Shown piece by piece: positions 35,428-45,230 of a stretch of DNA of 64,000 nucleotides. Source of the stretch: Methylomarinum vadi (GTDB lineage: Bacteria > Pseudomonadota > Gammaproteobacteria > Methylococcales > Methylomonadaceae). The notes under the pieces were generated by a model, which saw only the letters and a list, made by a program, of their open reading frames with translations, had not been told where the DNA came from and made no database searches. A program made the translations under genes and the position numbers. The stretch is from the NCBI RefSeq assembly GCF_000733935.1, contig NZ_JPON01000001.1, positions 2,154,501-2,218,500 of the forward strand, written 5' to 3'. The first letter of the stretch is position 1, and each line of letters begins with the position of its first letter.

Positions 35428-35443
35428 TGGCCCGGCTCTTGCC
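35428..35443 (+). promoter_or_regulatory. Sigma-54 (-24/-12) promoter of the PspA-like operon
   Basis: TGGCCCGGCTCTTGCC has GG and GC elements separated by exactly 10 bp, matching the sigma-54 consensus TGGCAC-N5-TTGC. It lies 41 bp before the ATG at 35484, and the divergent gene encodes a sigma-54 activator. The 240-bp region between the two genes would hold the enhancer sites. Confidence 0.85.
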
Positions 35444-35483
35444 ATAGCGAAAATGAATAAACACTTAACAAAGGAGCATCGCT

Positions 35484-36137
35484 ATGAACAGTTTCAAACG
35501 CTTATTCGTCAGCATCAAAAGCCAAATCGACCATGTCGCCGACGAATTTGAAAATCACGAAGCCCTGGCGGAAACCGCGATCGGCGATTTACAGGAAATC
35601 GCCCGCAAAACCCGTCTGCATTTGCATCGTGTCGACAAGATGACCGAACAATATCAAAAACAATTACAGAAACAACAGGAACAGGCCCGCTTATGGTCGG
35701 AACGGGCGCTCAAGATCAAGCAACAAGACGAGCAAAAAGCCTTGCAATGCGTCAGACGCTTGCGTCAGGCCCAACGACAAAGCCACGCCCTGGAACAACA
35801 AATTCAGGAAGCCAAGACTCAGGCAGCCAAAATCCGCGACGACCTGAGCGCCATCCAGGAACAGCTGTTGGTCTTGAAAAACAAAAAGGAAATTTTAGCG
35901 GCCCGGCAACATCGCACCAGCGTCCACGATGTTTTATTGGACAGACAAGCCAACCCGCTGCGCGACGCGCAGTCGATTTTCGACCGCTGGGAAGGCTCGG
36001 TGGTCAGCTCGGAATTCGATCTTCCGGAAACAATCGATAGCGACATTTTCGCCGAGCAATTCGAGCAGGAAGAAGATGAACTGGCATTGAAGATGATGCT
36101 GGATGAATTGGAAAAAACCGATTCAGCTACAAAATAA
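35484..36137 (+). CDS. PspA/IM30 family coiled-coil protein
   Basis: 217 residues, preceded by AAAGGAGC. It begins with an amphipathic helix (MNSFKRLFVSIKSQIDHVAD), then a long coiled coil (about 40-150) rich in Q, E, K and R, and an acidic C-terminus (EQEEDELALKMMLDELEK). This layout matches PspA, an ESCRT-III-like protein that binds stressed membranes. It differs from E. coli PspA in the lack of pspBC neighbours. It is first in a two-gene operon behind a sigma-54 promoter. The family assignment is by architecture and modest similarity. Confidence 0.75.
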   Translation: MNSFKRLFVSIKSQIDHVADEFENHEALAETAIGDLQEIARKTRLHLHRVDKMTEQYQKQLQKQQEQARLWSERALKIKQQDEQKALQCVRRLRQAQRQSHALEQQIQEAKTQAAKIRDDLSAIQEQLLVLKNKKEILAARQHRTSVHDVLLDRQANPLRDAQSIFDRWEGSVVSSEFDLPETIDSDIFAEQFEQEEDELALKMMLDELEKTDSATK

Positions 36138-36155
36138 CAACAACGGGAGACAGCC

Positions 36156-37466
36156 ATGTATGCCAACGAATTCGACCTCCAAACAGGCCATGTGACGGAG
36201 GAAAACACCACGAACGACAGCTTGACGAAAAAAATTACCGCCTATTTACGCTGGGTCGGCTCGATCTTGATCATCGTCTCGGCGATCAGCTTCATGCTGC
36301 AAGGCCATGACGAGATTTTACCCGCCTATCGTTATTGGATCGGCCTGGGCCTAACTTTATTACTGTGCGGCGGCGGCCTGGTCTGCGCTTATCTATTCCA
36401 CGAAACCAAGGGCGCCCGCATCTTCTTCGGCCTTGGCGCCGCCTTCCTGCCGGTGCAGGTATCGCAAGTGAGCGCGATGATTTATGCCTATTGGCACGGA
36501 CAGGCTGCACTGCAACCGCAATACCGCTGGCTGCAGTTCATGGATGTCAGCCCTGCAATCATCGCGCTGGATTTAGTGACCACCGGCGCGTTATTGCTCT
36601 TGGTCAGCTACGCCAGTTACGCGATGTTGGCGCGCAAACACTTGAAGACGTTATTGTGGGCCTTTCTGGTCGGCAATCTCTTGTTGCTGCTGCCATTACG
36701 CGATGCGACCGCCATAGCTATCGTCATTGCCGGCCTGTTTGTGTTTCTGAGACAAACCGAGCAACGCTTGCATAACGACAGCAGCATGCGATTGCCGGAA
36801 GGCATGGCGGCCAGAGCGCTGATTACCCTGCCGCTTTGGATCATCGTCGGCCGCAGCCTGTTACACCCGACTTCCTCCTTATTGGCGATCGTGCTATCGG
36901 CCGTTGTCGTCGCCTACGGCATTTTCGACATCAAGCGTTATACGCAATCGACGTTGCTCGTTTATAGCGGCCAATGGCTAGGGACCTGTGCCGCCGCCGC
37001 TATCTGGCTCATGGTTCTGGACCAATTCGCCGTCGACGCCGGCTCCCAATTGAGCGCGTTGTTGCCGATCGCGGCAATCCTGTTCGCCCTATCCGGCAAG
37101 GTCGAATTTCACGCCCGGCTTTACCGCTCGGCCAGCTCGACACTGGCGGTCATATTGAGTTACGCGGCCTTACTGGACCAGCAAACGCTGGCGCCGATAT
37201 TCGCGATCGCCACAGGCATTCTGTTAACCGTCGCCGGCATTCGCCACCGCGAAAAAATCCCGTTTTTCGCTGGCAACCTGTGTGTCGTCGGCGGTTTGAT
37301 GTTTTATTGGGAATATGCGGTCGATATCTACGCCACCTCGCCCTGGATCAGCTCGATAGCCTTGGGACTGTCGGTCATTCTGCTGGCATCTTATATGGAA
37401 AACAAAGAGAAACAAATCATTGCCAAATCGCGTTATTATTTCAAGGAATTGAAACATTGGGATTGA
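36156..37466 (+). CDS. Polytopic membrane protein, partner of the PspA-like protein
   Basis: 436 residues with a soluble start of about 30 residues, then about 11-12 predicted membrane helices from residue 32 to 420 and a short basic cytoplasmic tail. I recognise no transporter signature. It starts 18 bp after the PspA-like gene and so shares its sigma-54 promoter. A direct role as the membrane partner or effector in envelope stress is inferred from the operon only. Confidence 0.7.
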   Translation: MYANEFDLQTGHVTEENTTNDSLTKKITAYLRWVGSILIIVSAISFMLQGHDEILPAYRYWIGLGLTLLLCGGGLVCAYLFHETKGARIFFGLGAAFLPVQVSQVSAMIYAYWHGQAALQPQYRWLQFMDVSPAIIALDLVTTGALLLLVSYASYAMLARKHLKTLLWAFLVGNLLLLLPLRDATAIAIVIAGLFVFLRQTEQRLHNDSSMRLPEGMAARALITLPLWIIVGRSLLHPTSSLLAIVLSAVVVAYGIFDIKRYTQSTLLVYSGQWLGTCAAAAIWLMVLDQFAVDAGSQLSALLPIAAILFALSGKVEFHARLYRSASSTLAVILSYAALLDQQTLAPIFAIATGILLTVAGIRHREKIPFFAGNLCVVGGLMFYWEYAVDIYATSPWISSIALGLSVILLASYMENKEKQIIAKSRYYFKELKHWD

Positions 37467-37547
37467 CTCGAAAAGTGGCGGCCTCTTGCTGCGCAAAGGG
37501 TTTGTTAGTTGGCCCGCGATTTACCTCCTTGCCGACAACGGCCGCCA

Positions 37548-37568
37548 GGCCGGGGCCGCGCCCCGGCC
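37548..37568 (+). terminator. G+C-rich hairpin after the PspA-like operon
   Basis: A perfect 9-bp stem GGCCGGGGC/GCCCCGGCC around CGC, followed within 30 bp by short T-runs. The position, 80 bp past the membrane-protein stop, suits a terminator, though the T-run is not adjacent. Confidence 0.5.
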
Positions 37569-37642
37569 CACACGGCTTTTGCGGTTTTTCCCTGCCGTGA
37601 CGAATGCTACAATAACGACTTTAAAACACGCCATTACAGGGT

Positions 37643-40600
37643 ATGTCAGTGGACGCAGAGACCCCTCCGACTTTTTCCGATGCGCCGCCGGTACGGCTGC
37701 GTGAAATTCCCTATAACTATACCTCTTTTTCCGACCGCGAAATCGTCATCCGCATGCTGGGCGAGGAAAATTGGCAGGTCCTAGAGTCGCTACGTAGCGA
37801 ACGGATAACCGGCCGCTCCGCACGCATGTTGTTCGAAGTGTTGGGCGATATCTGGGCGGTACAACGCAATCCCTATCTGGAAGACGATTTGCTCGACAAC
37901 CGCAAGCGCCGCCGCGCCTTGTTGAAGGCGATGCGCCACCGCCTGCGCCAAATCGAAAAGCGACACGACGAATATGAACAGGAGTACCCCGACCGCGCCC
38001 GGCGTGTCGCCTTGTTGATCGAAGCGGCCCAGCAAGCCGTAAACGCTTTCGAGGCGCACTTCGACCGGACCCGGGAGATGCGCCGCAAGACGCAGGCTCT
38101 GCTATCGAAACATACCCGCAAGGACAATATTTGTTTCGACGGTTTCGCCCGTGTCTCCCATGTCACCGACGCCACCGACTGGCGAGTGGAATATCCCTTC
38201 GTCGTGCTCTATCCGGCCAATGAAAAGGAAGTCGCCCACCTGGTGCGCGACTGCATCAAGTTGGGCCTAACCATTATTCCGCGCGGAGGCGGTACGGGTT
38301 ATACCGGCGGCGCGGTGCCGTTGACGCCGTTTTCCGCCGTGATCAATACCGAAAAATTGACCGATATAGGTCCGATCGAATACGAAACCGAGTTGCCTGG
38401 CATCGAGCAGACCTACACCACAATCCAGACCGGCGCCGGCGTCGTAACACGGCGGGTCATGGATGTCGCCGACAATGCCGGCCTGGTGTTCGCCTGCGAC
38501 CCAACATCGGCCGACGCTTCCTGCATCGGCGGCAACATAGCGATGAACGCCGGCGGCAAGAAGGCTGTCCTGTGGGGAACGGCGCTGGACAACCTGGCGT
38601 CCTGGCGCATGGTCATGCCGGACGGCAACTGGCTGGAAGTCGAACGACTGAATCACAATCTCGGCAAGATTCACGACCAGGAACGAGTCAGTTTCTCGTT
38701 AAAACGCTACGATCGCAAACGCAAGCAACTGCTCGCGGAAGAACGCATCGACATGCCCGGCGCGCATTTCCGCAAGGGAGAACTGGGCAAGGACGTCACC
38801 GACAAGTTTCTCGGCGGCCTGCCGGGTATCCAAAAAGAAGGCTGCGACGGCATCATCACGTCGGCGCGCTGGATCTTGCACAAGATGCCGGCGCATACCC
38901 GAACCTTTTGCCTGGAATTCTTCGGCCAAGTGCGCGAAGCGGTGCCGGCCATCGTTGAAATCCGCGATTACCTGGCCTCCCTGCCGAAACAAGGCCCGGC
39001 CCGGGTCATGCTGGCGGGGCTGGAACATCTAGACGAGCGTTATGTCAAGGCCGTCGGCTACGCCAGCAAAGCCAAGCACCGCGGCCGGCCGAAGATGGTG
39101 TTGCTCGGCGACATCGTCGGCGACGACGAACACCAGGTCGCCTTGGCCGCCTCGGAAGTCGTGCGCCTGTGCAATGCCCGTGACGCCGAAGGCTTCATCG
39201 CCGTCAGCCCGGAGGCGCGCAAAACCTTTTGGCTGGACCGCGCCCGCACCGCCGCCATCGCCAAGCATACCAACGCCTTCAAGATCAACGAGGACGTCGT
39301 CATTCCACTGCCGCGCATGGGCGATTATTGCGACGGCATCGAGCGTATCAATATCGAACTGTCGCTGCGCAATAAACTGCGCCTGTGCGACGCGATGGTC
39401 GAATTGCTGGAAGGCGAGTTGCCGCTGCGCGCCTACGATGAAAGCGTGGACAAGGACGAATTGATCGGCGACCGCCGTGGCCAAGCCTTGGCCGACGTCG
39501 CCCAAGTCCGCGAACGCTGGCAGTGGCTGTACGACAATCTCGACTTGCCGTTACCGCAAGCCGAGGAACAATTCAATCGCTTAGGAATCAGTTTCACCGA
39601 ACTGACCAATCGCGCCAACCGCCCGACGCTGTTTCACCGACTCCAGGACCGATCCGTGCGGGTATCGTGGAAACAGGAGTTATTGCCGAGATTACAAGAG
39701 ATTTTCGAAGGGGATCATTTTCGTCCGGTGCTCGAAAAGATAGAGGCGGTGCACAAAGAGATTCTGCGCGGCCGCGTGTTCGTCGCGTTGCACATGCATG
39801 CCGGCGACGGCAACGTGCATACCAATCTACCGGTCAATTCCGATCATTACGAGATGCTGCGGGAAGCCAACGAAGCGGTGGCGCGCATCATGGCCTTGGC
39901 CCGTTCCCTGGACGGTGTTATTTCCGGCGAACATGGCATCGGCATTACCAAGTACGAATTTCTCGACCCGGCCGAATTGGCGGACTTCCATGCCTACAAG
40001 CAACGCGTCGACCCGGAAAACCGCTTCAATAGCGGCAAACTGATGCCGGGCGCCGATCTCCGCGCGGCCTACACCACATCGTTCAGCCTGATGGGCTATG
40101 AGTCGCTGATCATGCAACAAAGCGACATCGGCGCGATCTCGGAGTCGGTCAAGGACTGCCTGCGCTGCGGCAAATGCAAACCGGTCTGCAGCACCCATGT
40201 CCCCGGCGCCAATCTGCTGTATTCGCCGCGTAATAAAATCCTCGCCACCTCGCTGTTGATCGAAGCCTTTCTCTACGAGGAACAAACCCGGCGCGGCATC
40301 TCCATCACCCATTGGAAGGAATTCGAGGACGTCTCCGACCATTGCACGGTCTGCCATAAATGCTTCAACCCCTGCCCCGTCGACATCGATTTCGGCGATG
40401 TGTCAATGAACATGCGCAATCTGCTGCGCAAGATGGGCAAGCAAAGCTTCAACCCGATCAAAACGGCGGCGATCGCCTTCTTGTCCACCGGCCGCCCGAG
40501 TAGCGTCAAACTGATGCGCAAGCTGTTGATAGAGTGGTCTTATAAAGGCCAGCGCCTGGGCAGTCTCTTTCTGCGGCCCTGGGGCAAGGCCCAGCTCAAG

Positions 40601-41560
40601 CAACCGCCGTCATCGACCGGCAAGCCGGAAATGCGCGAATATGTCGTGCATTTCACCAACCGCAAAATGCCGGGCAAACTGCCGAATAAAACGGCCAGGG
40701 CCTTATTGGGCGTCGAGAGCGACCAAATCGTACCGATCATCCGTGACCGCGCCAAGACTCGCAGCGATTCCGAGGCGGTATTTTATTTTCCCGGTTGCGG
40801 CTCCGAGCGCCTGTTCTCGCAAGTGGGGCTGGCCACCCAGGCCATGTTGTACGAGATCGGCGTGCAGACGGTACTGCCGCCCGGTTATCTGTGCTGCGGC
40901 TTCCCGCAGCGCGCCGCCGGCCAGTTCGAGGAAGCGCAGCAAATCAGCACCGACAATCGCGTGCTATTTCACCGCGTCGCCAATACCCTGAACTATCTTG
41001 ACATTAAGACCGTCGTCGTCAGTTGCGGCACCTGTTACGATCAGTTGATCGATTACGAATTCGACAAGATTTTCCCAGGTTGCCGCATGCTCGACATCCA
41101 CGAATATCTGTTGGAAAAGGGCGTCAAACTGAACGGTGTCAGCGGCCAACGCTATCTGTATCACGACCCATGTCACACGCCGATGAAACAACAGGACCCG
41201 TTGAAGACCGTCAACAGTCTGATCGGCACGACCATCAACAAATCCGACCGTTGTTGCGGCGAATCGGGCACGCTAGCGGTCGGAAGGCCGGATATTTCCA
41301 CCCAGGTGCGTTACCGCAAGGAAATCGAACTGCAGGACGGCAGCGCCAAATTGCGCGCCGACGGTTATAACGGCTCAGTCAAAGTGCTGACTTCCTGCCC
41401 GTCCTGTTTGCAGGGACTGCAGCGTTATCAAGGCGAGGTGGACAAGCTGGAAGCCGATTACATCGTGGTCGAGATCGCCAAGCATGTGCTGGGCAAGAAC
41501 TGGATGAAAGACTATATCAAAAAAGCCTCAAAAGGCGGCATCGAGCGGATCTTGGTATAG
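37643..41560 (+). CDS. Large FAD/Fe-S oxidoreductase with DUF3683 (D-lactate dehydrogenase-like)
   Basis: 1305 residues. In order: DUF3683 region (about 15-150), FAD_binding_4 domain (about 185-330, with [18 protein letters not shown]), FAD-oxidase C-terminal domain (about 480-800, with [20 protein letters not shown]), two [4Fe-4S] motifs ([11 protein letters not shown] near 836 and [12 protein letters not shown] near 902), and two CCG domains ([33 protein letters not shown]) that bind Fe-S or act as thiol redox modules. The design combines a D-2-hydroxyacid dehydrogenase with an iron-sulphur relay, probably feeding quinone. The substrate is unknown; lactate or glycolate are guesses by family. 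Start ATG has AGGG upstream. Confidence 0.88.
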   Translation: MSVDAETPPTFSDAPPVRLREIPYNYTSFSDREIVIRMLGEENWQVLESLRSERITGRSARMLFEVLGDIWAVQRNPYLEDDLLDNRKRRRALLKAMRHRLRQIEKRHDEYEQEYPDRARRVALLIEAAQQAVNAFEAHFDRTREMRRKTQALLSKHTRKDNICFDGFARVSHVTDATDWRVEYPFVVLYPANEKEVAHLVRDCIKLGLTIIPRGGGTGYTGGAVPLTPFSAVINTEKLTDIGPIEYETELPGIEQTYTTIQTGAGVVTRRVMDVADNAGLVFACDPTSADASCIGGNIAMNAGGKKAVLWGTALDNLASWRMVMPDGNWLEVERLNHNLGKIHDQERVSFSLKRYDRKRKQLLAEERIDMPGAHFRKGELGKDVTDKFLGGLPGIQKEGCDGIITSARWILHKMPAHTRTFCLEFFGQVREAVPAIVEIRDYLASLPKQGPARVMLAGLEHLDERYVKAVGYASKAKHRGRPKMVLLGDIVGDDEHQVALAASEVVRLCNARDAEGFIAVSPEARKTFWLDRARTAAIAKHTNAFKINEDVVIPLPRMGDYCDGIERINIELSLRNKLRLCDAMVELLEGELPLRAYDESVDKDELIGDRRGQALADVAQVRERWQWLYDNLDLPLPQAEEQFNRLGISFTELTNRANRPTLFHRLQDRSVRVSWKQELLPRLQEIFEGDHFRPVLEKIEAVHKEILRGRVFVALHMHAGDGNVHTNLPVNSDHYEMLREANEAVARIMALARSLDGVISGEHGIGITKYEFLDPAELADFHAYKQRVDPENRFNSGKLMPGADLRAAYTTSFSLMGYESLIMQQSDIGAISESVKDCLRCGKCKPVCSTHVPGANLLYSPRNKILATSLLIEAFLYEEQTRRGISITHWKEFEDVSDHCTVCHKCFNPCPVDIDFGDVSMNMRNLLRKMGKQSFNPIKTAAIAFLSTGRPSSVKLMRKLLIEWSYKGQRLGSLFLRPWGKAQLKQPPSSTGKPEMREYVVHFTNRKMPGKLPNKTARALLGVESDQIVPIIRDRAKTRSDSEAVFYFPGCGSERLFSQVGLATQAMLYEIGVQTVLPPGYLCCGFPQRAAGQFEEAQQISTDNRVLFHRVANTLNYLDIKTVVVSCGTCYDQLIDYEFDKIFPGCRMLDIHEYLLEKGVKLNGVSGQRYLYHDPCHTPMKQQDPLKTVNSLIGTTINKSDRCCGESGTLAVGRPDISTQVRYRKEIELQDGSAKLRADGYNGSVKVLTSCPSCLQGLQRYQGEVDKLEADYIVVEIAKHVLGKNWMKDYIKKASKGGIERILV

Positions 41561-41571
41561 AGGACACAATC

Positions 41572-42072
41572 ATGCCGGGATTTAGATTTGTTTTTCTCGG
41601 CTTATTTTTGTCAATGGCTTCCCCTTCACGCGCCGGCCAATTGGCCGATTTTCGCAGTGACGGTTGTTCTTTGTTCCCGGACGGCACGCCGATGCAGCAG
41701 GACCTGTGGTGCGAATGCTGCATCGCCCACGACATCGCCTATTGGCAAGGCGGCAGCCGCAGGCAAAAACAACAGGCCGACCGTGCCTTGCGCGATTGCG
41801 TGGCGAAAAAAACCGATAACCAACTACTGGCCGAAACCATGAATTACGGCGTTGCCTTAGGCGGCTCCCCGGTATTCCCTACCTGGTACCGCTGGGGTTA
41901 CGGCTGGCGCTATGGCCGCGGATTCCGCTCGCTAACTCGCTTTGAAAAGCAACAAGTAACCGAAAAGTTACAGCATTACCGCCTATTGATTCCGCAATCG
42001 CCCTGTACTATCGAACATCCGCTTGAACCCATCATCAGGGAAGGAATGAGGCAATGGCTACCGCAAGATTAA
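41572..42072 (+). CDS. Secreted phospholipase A2-like protein
   Basis: 166 residues. A signal peptide (about 1-21, cleavage after SRA) is followed by a Cys-rich core: DGCSLFPDGT and WCECCIAHDIAYW, with H53-D54 matching the catalytic His-Asp of the phospholipase A2 loop CCxxHDxxY. Further conserved parts are ADRALRDC and a Tyr/Trp-rich block WYRWGYGWRYGRGF. The calcium loop of true PLA2 is not clear, so activity is uncertain. It starts 11 bp after the large oxidoreductase and is probably cotranscribed. Confidence 0.65.
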   Translation: MPGFRFVFLGLFLSMASPSRAGQLADFRSDGCSLFPDGTPMQQDLWCECCIAHDIAYWQGGSRRQKQQADRALRDCVAKKTDNQLLAETMNYGVALGGSPVFPTWYRWGYGWRYGRGFRSLTRFEKQQVTEKLQHYRLLIPQSPCTIEHPLEPIIREGMRQWLPQD

Positions 42073-42217
42073 TCCTTACCAATACAAAATTGTCACGAAA
42101 CTCTTAACTCGATTCGTCACTGAAAAAAATTCGTTCATCCTCCGACGGTTTTTCGCTGCCGATCCGTTATAACGGTAACAGTGTTGTTATTTTCATCAAT
42201 CCAATCGGAGTAAGACC

Positions 42218-42808
42218 ATGAACAAATATTTAATGCCATTGATCGTCGTCCCCCTGGTGTTGAGCCAAACTGTCGCGGCAGAACAAGACACCCGTCCCCA
42301 AGGCGGCAGACACCCGCATTTTCTGAAACTGTTCGACAGCAACAACGACGGCCAGGTGACCGAGGAAGAATTCAACAACGCCATGCAACAACGCTACGAC
42401 CAAATGGACAGCGATAAAAATGGCAGCGTCAGTACCGAGGAATTCAAACAACACGCGGCCGAACACCAAAAAAAATGGCAAAATAAGAAGCACGGCAAAA
42501 TGGATAGCGACCGCGATGGCAATGTCAGCAAACAAGAGTTTATCGATAGGGCCGTGAAGCGGGCCGAACGCCGTTTCGCTAAGCTCGATAAAAATCAGGA
42601 CGGCGTGCTGAGCGAGGAGGAGAATTTTCAGCGTCATCAGATGAAAGAACGCAAGCTGCTGAACAAAATGGACAAAAACAATGACGGTCAGATCAGCCGC
42701 GAGGAACATGCGCAAATGGCGCAACGCTGGTTCGAAAAACTGGACGCCAACAACGACAAGGTGGTTAGCGGCGACGAATTGAAAGGTTTTCGCCATCCGC
42801 GAAAATAA
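42218..42808 (+). CDS. Exported EF-hand protein with six EF-hand motifs
   Basis: 196 residues with a signal peptide (about 1-21). Six EF-hand loops follow in tandem: DSNNDGQVTEEE, DSDKNGSVSTEE, DSDRDGNVSKQE, DKNQDGVLSEEE, DKNNDGQISREE and a weaker DANNDKVVSGDE. The periplasmic location and repeated loops imply calcium binding or sensing. It is 3 bp upstream of an ECF sigma gene, and an anti-sigma-like gene follows, which suggests a regulatory unit. Confidence 0.85.
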   Translation: MNKYLMPLIVVPLVLSQTVAAEQDTRPQGGRHPHFLKLFDSNNDGQVTEEEFNNAMQQRYDQMDSDKNGSVSTEEFKQHAAEHQKKWQNKKHGKMDSDRDGNVSKQEFIDRAVKRAERRFAKLDKNQDGVLSEEENFQRHQMKERKLLNKMDKNNDGQISREEHAQMAQRWFEKLDANNDKVVSGDELKGFRHPRK

Positions 42809-42811
42809 GAC

Positions 42812-43390
42812 ATGACCGGCTACAGGCAGAGCGGTGACAACGCGCTGATGGCGCTGATCGCCCAAGGCGATAGACAGGCTTTCGGCGAGTTGATGCACCG
42901 CCATCTGCCGGCGGTGGTCAATTTCAGCAAACAGTATCTTCCGCAGGAAGCGGAAGACATTTGCCAGGAAGCGTTTCTCCGGCTTTGGAACAAGGCCCCG
43001 GACTGGCAAGACCAGGGATTTTCCCCCAAGGCATGGCTGATGCGGGTCAGTTATAACCTGTGCATCGACGAGCTGCGCAAACGCAAAGCCGATGCCCTGG
43101 AGGATCGGGACATGCAATTATCGGATATACGCAGTTCCGGAGAACGTCAGCTCGCGGCCCAATCTGACTTGAGGCAACAAATGTTGGCCTTGCAAACCTT
43201 GCCCGAAAGGCAGCGCAGCGCGATCACCTTATGCGCCTATAGCGGCCTGAATAATAAGGAGGCCGCAGAAGTATTGAATATCAGCGTCGATGCGCTGGAG
43301 TCACTGCTGGCCCGAGGCCGCAGGACATTGAAAAAAGCGTTTAGCGAGAGCACCGGCTACGCAAGCGGAGATTACCATGATTACGATTGA
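42812..43390 (+). CDS. ECF-type RNA polymerase sigma factor
   Basis: 192 residues. Region 2 (about 21-95) contains the core-binding stretch QEAEDICQEAFLRLW and the -10 recognition region SYNLCIDELRKRK; region 4 (about 125-180) has the helix-turn-helix LPERQRSAITLCAYSGLNNK then EAAEVLNISVDALESLLARG. It is a group IV sigma, normally held by an anti-sigma factor. It follows the EF-hand gene by 3 bp and overlaps the next gene by 14 bp. Confidence 0.92.
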   Translation: MTGYRQSGDNALMALIAQGDRQAFGELMHRHLPAVVNFSKQYLPQEAEDICQEAFLRLWNKAPDWQDQGFSPKAWLMRVSYNLCIDELRKRKADALEDRDMQLSDIRSSGERQLAAQSDLRQQMLALQTLPERQRSAITLCAYSGLNNKEAAEVLNISVDALESLLARGRRTLKKAFSESTGYASGDYHDYD

Positions 43391-43907
43391 AAGAGCGCGA
43401 CAAATTATCGAGTGCTACGGCGGCAACCCGAACCGATGGCCGGAGACCGAACGGGCGGCGATGCAACGATTGTTATCAAACCATCAAGATTTACAGGAAC
43501 TGCAACGCCAGGCAATGCAGCTGGATGAGCGACTGCTGGAATTGTTTACTGTTCAGGAAGATACAAACCACGAAACGTTGGCCGATCAAATACTGGCAAA
43601 CCTGCCGGATCGCACAGCAACCGAACCAGAACCTACTCTCCGTCCGCTGAAAAATTTAACCAACCTTCTGCCGTCACTGTTCAACCGGCCAATGCCGGCC
43701 TGGTCCCTGGCCGGCGCCGCCTTGGTAATGCTACTGGCATTAGGCGTGGTGCAATTCGGCCGACAACAGGCCTCTCACGAGCCACAATTGGCAAACGGGG
43801 AAAACCCCTGGCTATTAATGGCCGAAACGCTGGATAATTCCGCCGACCTGGAACTGCTCGCGGTATTGGAGCCAGAATTAGCCGAGGACGATTTGGATAT
43901 TTTGTAA
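43377..43907 (+). CDS. Probable anti-sigma factor (single-pass membrane protein)
   Basis: 176 residues. A helical cytoplasmic part (1-100) starts with ERARQIIECYGGNPNRWPET, then comes one membrane helix (about 107-127) and a short periplasmic tail rich in E and D. No zinc H-x3-C-x2-C motif is present, so it is not a standard ZAS domain. The overlap with the sigma gene and the topology support an anti-sigma role; there is no direct sequence proof. Confidence 0.65.
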   Translation: MITIERARQIIECYGGNPNRWPETERAAMQRLLSNHQDLQELQRQAMQLDERLLELFTVQEDTNHETLADQILANLPDRTATEPEPTLRPLKNLTNLLPSLFNRPMPAWSLAGAALVMLLALGVVQFGRQQASHEPQLANGENPWLLMAETLDNSADLELLAVLEPELAEDDLDIL

Positions 43908-43920
43908 CAATAAATAACAG

Positions 43921-43957
43921 TCCTCCCTGAGTTCTAACGACTTAGGGAGGGAATTTT
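43921..43957. terminator. Rho-independent terminator between convergent units
   Basis: Stem CCTCCCT/AGGGAGG (extended by G-T pairs) around a loop near 43932-43940, followed by GAATTTTT at 43951-43957. It lies between the anti-sigma-like gene and the convergent apbC end; the plus strand has the better T-run. Confidence 0.75.
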
Positions 43958-43968
43958 TCTAATGCCTC

Positions 43969-45060
43969 TCAAGAATTCTGAATCACGATATTCGGAAATT
44001 TAGTGCTGTAATCCTTGGCTTTTAGCGCCAGCCGCGCCGCCATTTTTCTGGCGATGGAACGGTAAATCTCGGCCGGCCGGCCGTCGGGGTCCGCTACGAC
44101 CGTCGGCCGTCCGGAGTCGGCGAATTTGCGGATGTTGATGTCCAGCGGCAGAGATCCCAACAATTCGACGTTGTTTTTCGCCGCCATCGCCGCGCCGCCG
44201 CCTTCGCCGAAGATCGCTTCTTCGTGGCCGCAGTTGCTGCAAATATGGATGCTCATATTTTCCACCAAGCCCAATACCGGCACGTTGACCTTGTTGAACA
44301 TCGACAGACCGCGCTGGGCGTCTATCAGGGCGATGTCCTGCGGCGTCGTGACGATGACCGCGCCGCTGACCGGGATCTGCTGAGCCAACGTCAGTTGAAC
44401 GTCTCCGGTGCCTGGCGGCAGGTCGATAATCAGATAGTCGACATCGCTCCAATTGGTATCTTTCAACAATTGTTGCAGAGCGTTGGTCACCATCGGTCCG
44501 CGCCAGATCATGGCCTGGTCTTGATCGATCAGATAGCCGATGGAATTGGTTTGCACGCCGTAGGATATTTTCGGCATCATGGTCTTGCCGTCTTCGCTGG
44601 CCGGATAGCCGGACAAGCCCATCATGGTGGGAATGCTGGGGCCGTAAATGTCGGCATCCAACAAGCCGACCTTGGCGCCTTCGGCCGCCAGGGCCAACGC
44701 CAGGTTGACTGAAGTAGTCGACTTGCCGACCCCGCCCTTGCCGGAAGCCACGGCAATGATATTTTTAACGTTCGGTAATGGCTTCAAGGCCTGCTGCACG
44801 GCATGGGCGACGATATTGACCCTCACTTCGACAGCCACCTTACCGACACCGTCCAATTGTCGCAACGTCTCCTCGACCGCCGCCCGGCATTCTGCCAGAT
44901 AACTTTTAGCCGGATAGCCCAGTTCGATACTTACCTGAACGTCCGCTCCGTCGACAGTAATGTTTTTGACGGATTTGGCGGACACCAGATCGGTGCCAAC
45001 ATTGGGGTCGATGAAGGTTTTAAGCAGATTTTCCACATCCGCCTTGACGATTTCTGGCAT
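43969..45060 (-). CDS. apbC: Iron-sulphur cluster carrier ApbC (Mrp)
   Basis: 363 residues. An N-terminal DUF59/MIP18 domain (about 1-90) is followed by a deviant-Walker NTPase: ASGKGGVGKSTTSVNLALAL near residue 104, IDLPPGTGDVQLTL near 213 and the cluster-ligand motif CSNCGHE near 272. It carries [4Fe-4S] clusters to apoproteins in the cytosol. It is divergent from metG across 170 bp, the usual neighbour in gammaproteobacteria. Confidence 0.94.
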   Translation of the reverse strand: MPEIVKADVENLLKTFIDPNVGTDLVSAKSVKNITVDGADVQVSIELGYPAKSYLAECRAAVEETLRQLDGVGKVAVEVRVNIVAHAVQQALKPLPNVKNIIAVASGKGGVGKSTTSVNLALALAAEGAKVGLLDADIYGPSIPTMMGLSGYPASEDGKTMMPKISYGVQTNSIGYLIDQDQAMIWRGPMVTNALQQLLKDTNWSDVDYLIIDLPPGTGDVQLTLAQQIPVSGAVIVTTPQDIALIDAQRGLSMFNKVNVPVLGLVENMSIHICSNCGHEEAIFGEGGGAAMAAKNNVELLGSLPLDINIRKFADSGRPTVVADPDGRPAEIYRSIARKMAARLALKAKDYSTKFPNIVIQNS

Positions 45061-45230
45061 GAATAACTCCGATTTGAAAAGAAATAAAAACCTAGTATTT
45101 ATCTCTGGATATAATGGCTCAACCCGCGGATATCAAGTGAACAAACCATTTGATGTCCAAGATCATGAAATTCAGGTGATTATATGCAATAATTACCGGT
45201 TCGTTTTTATCATGCTAACCAACTATTTTC

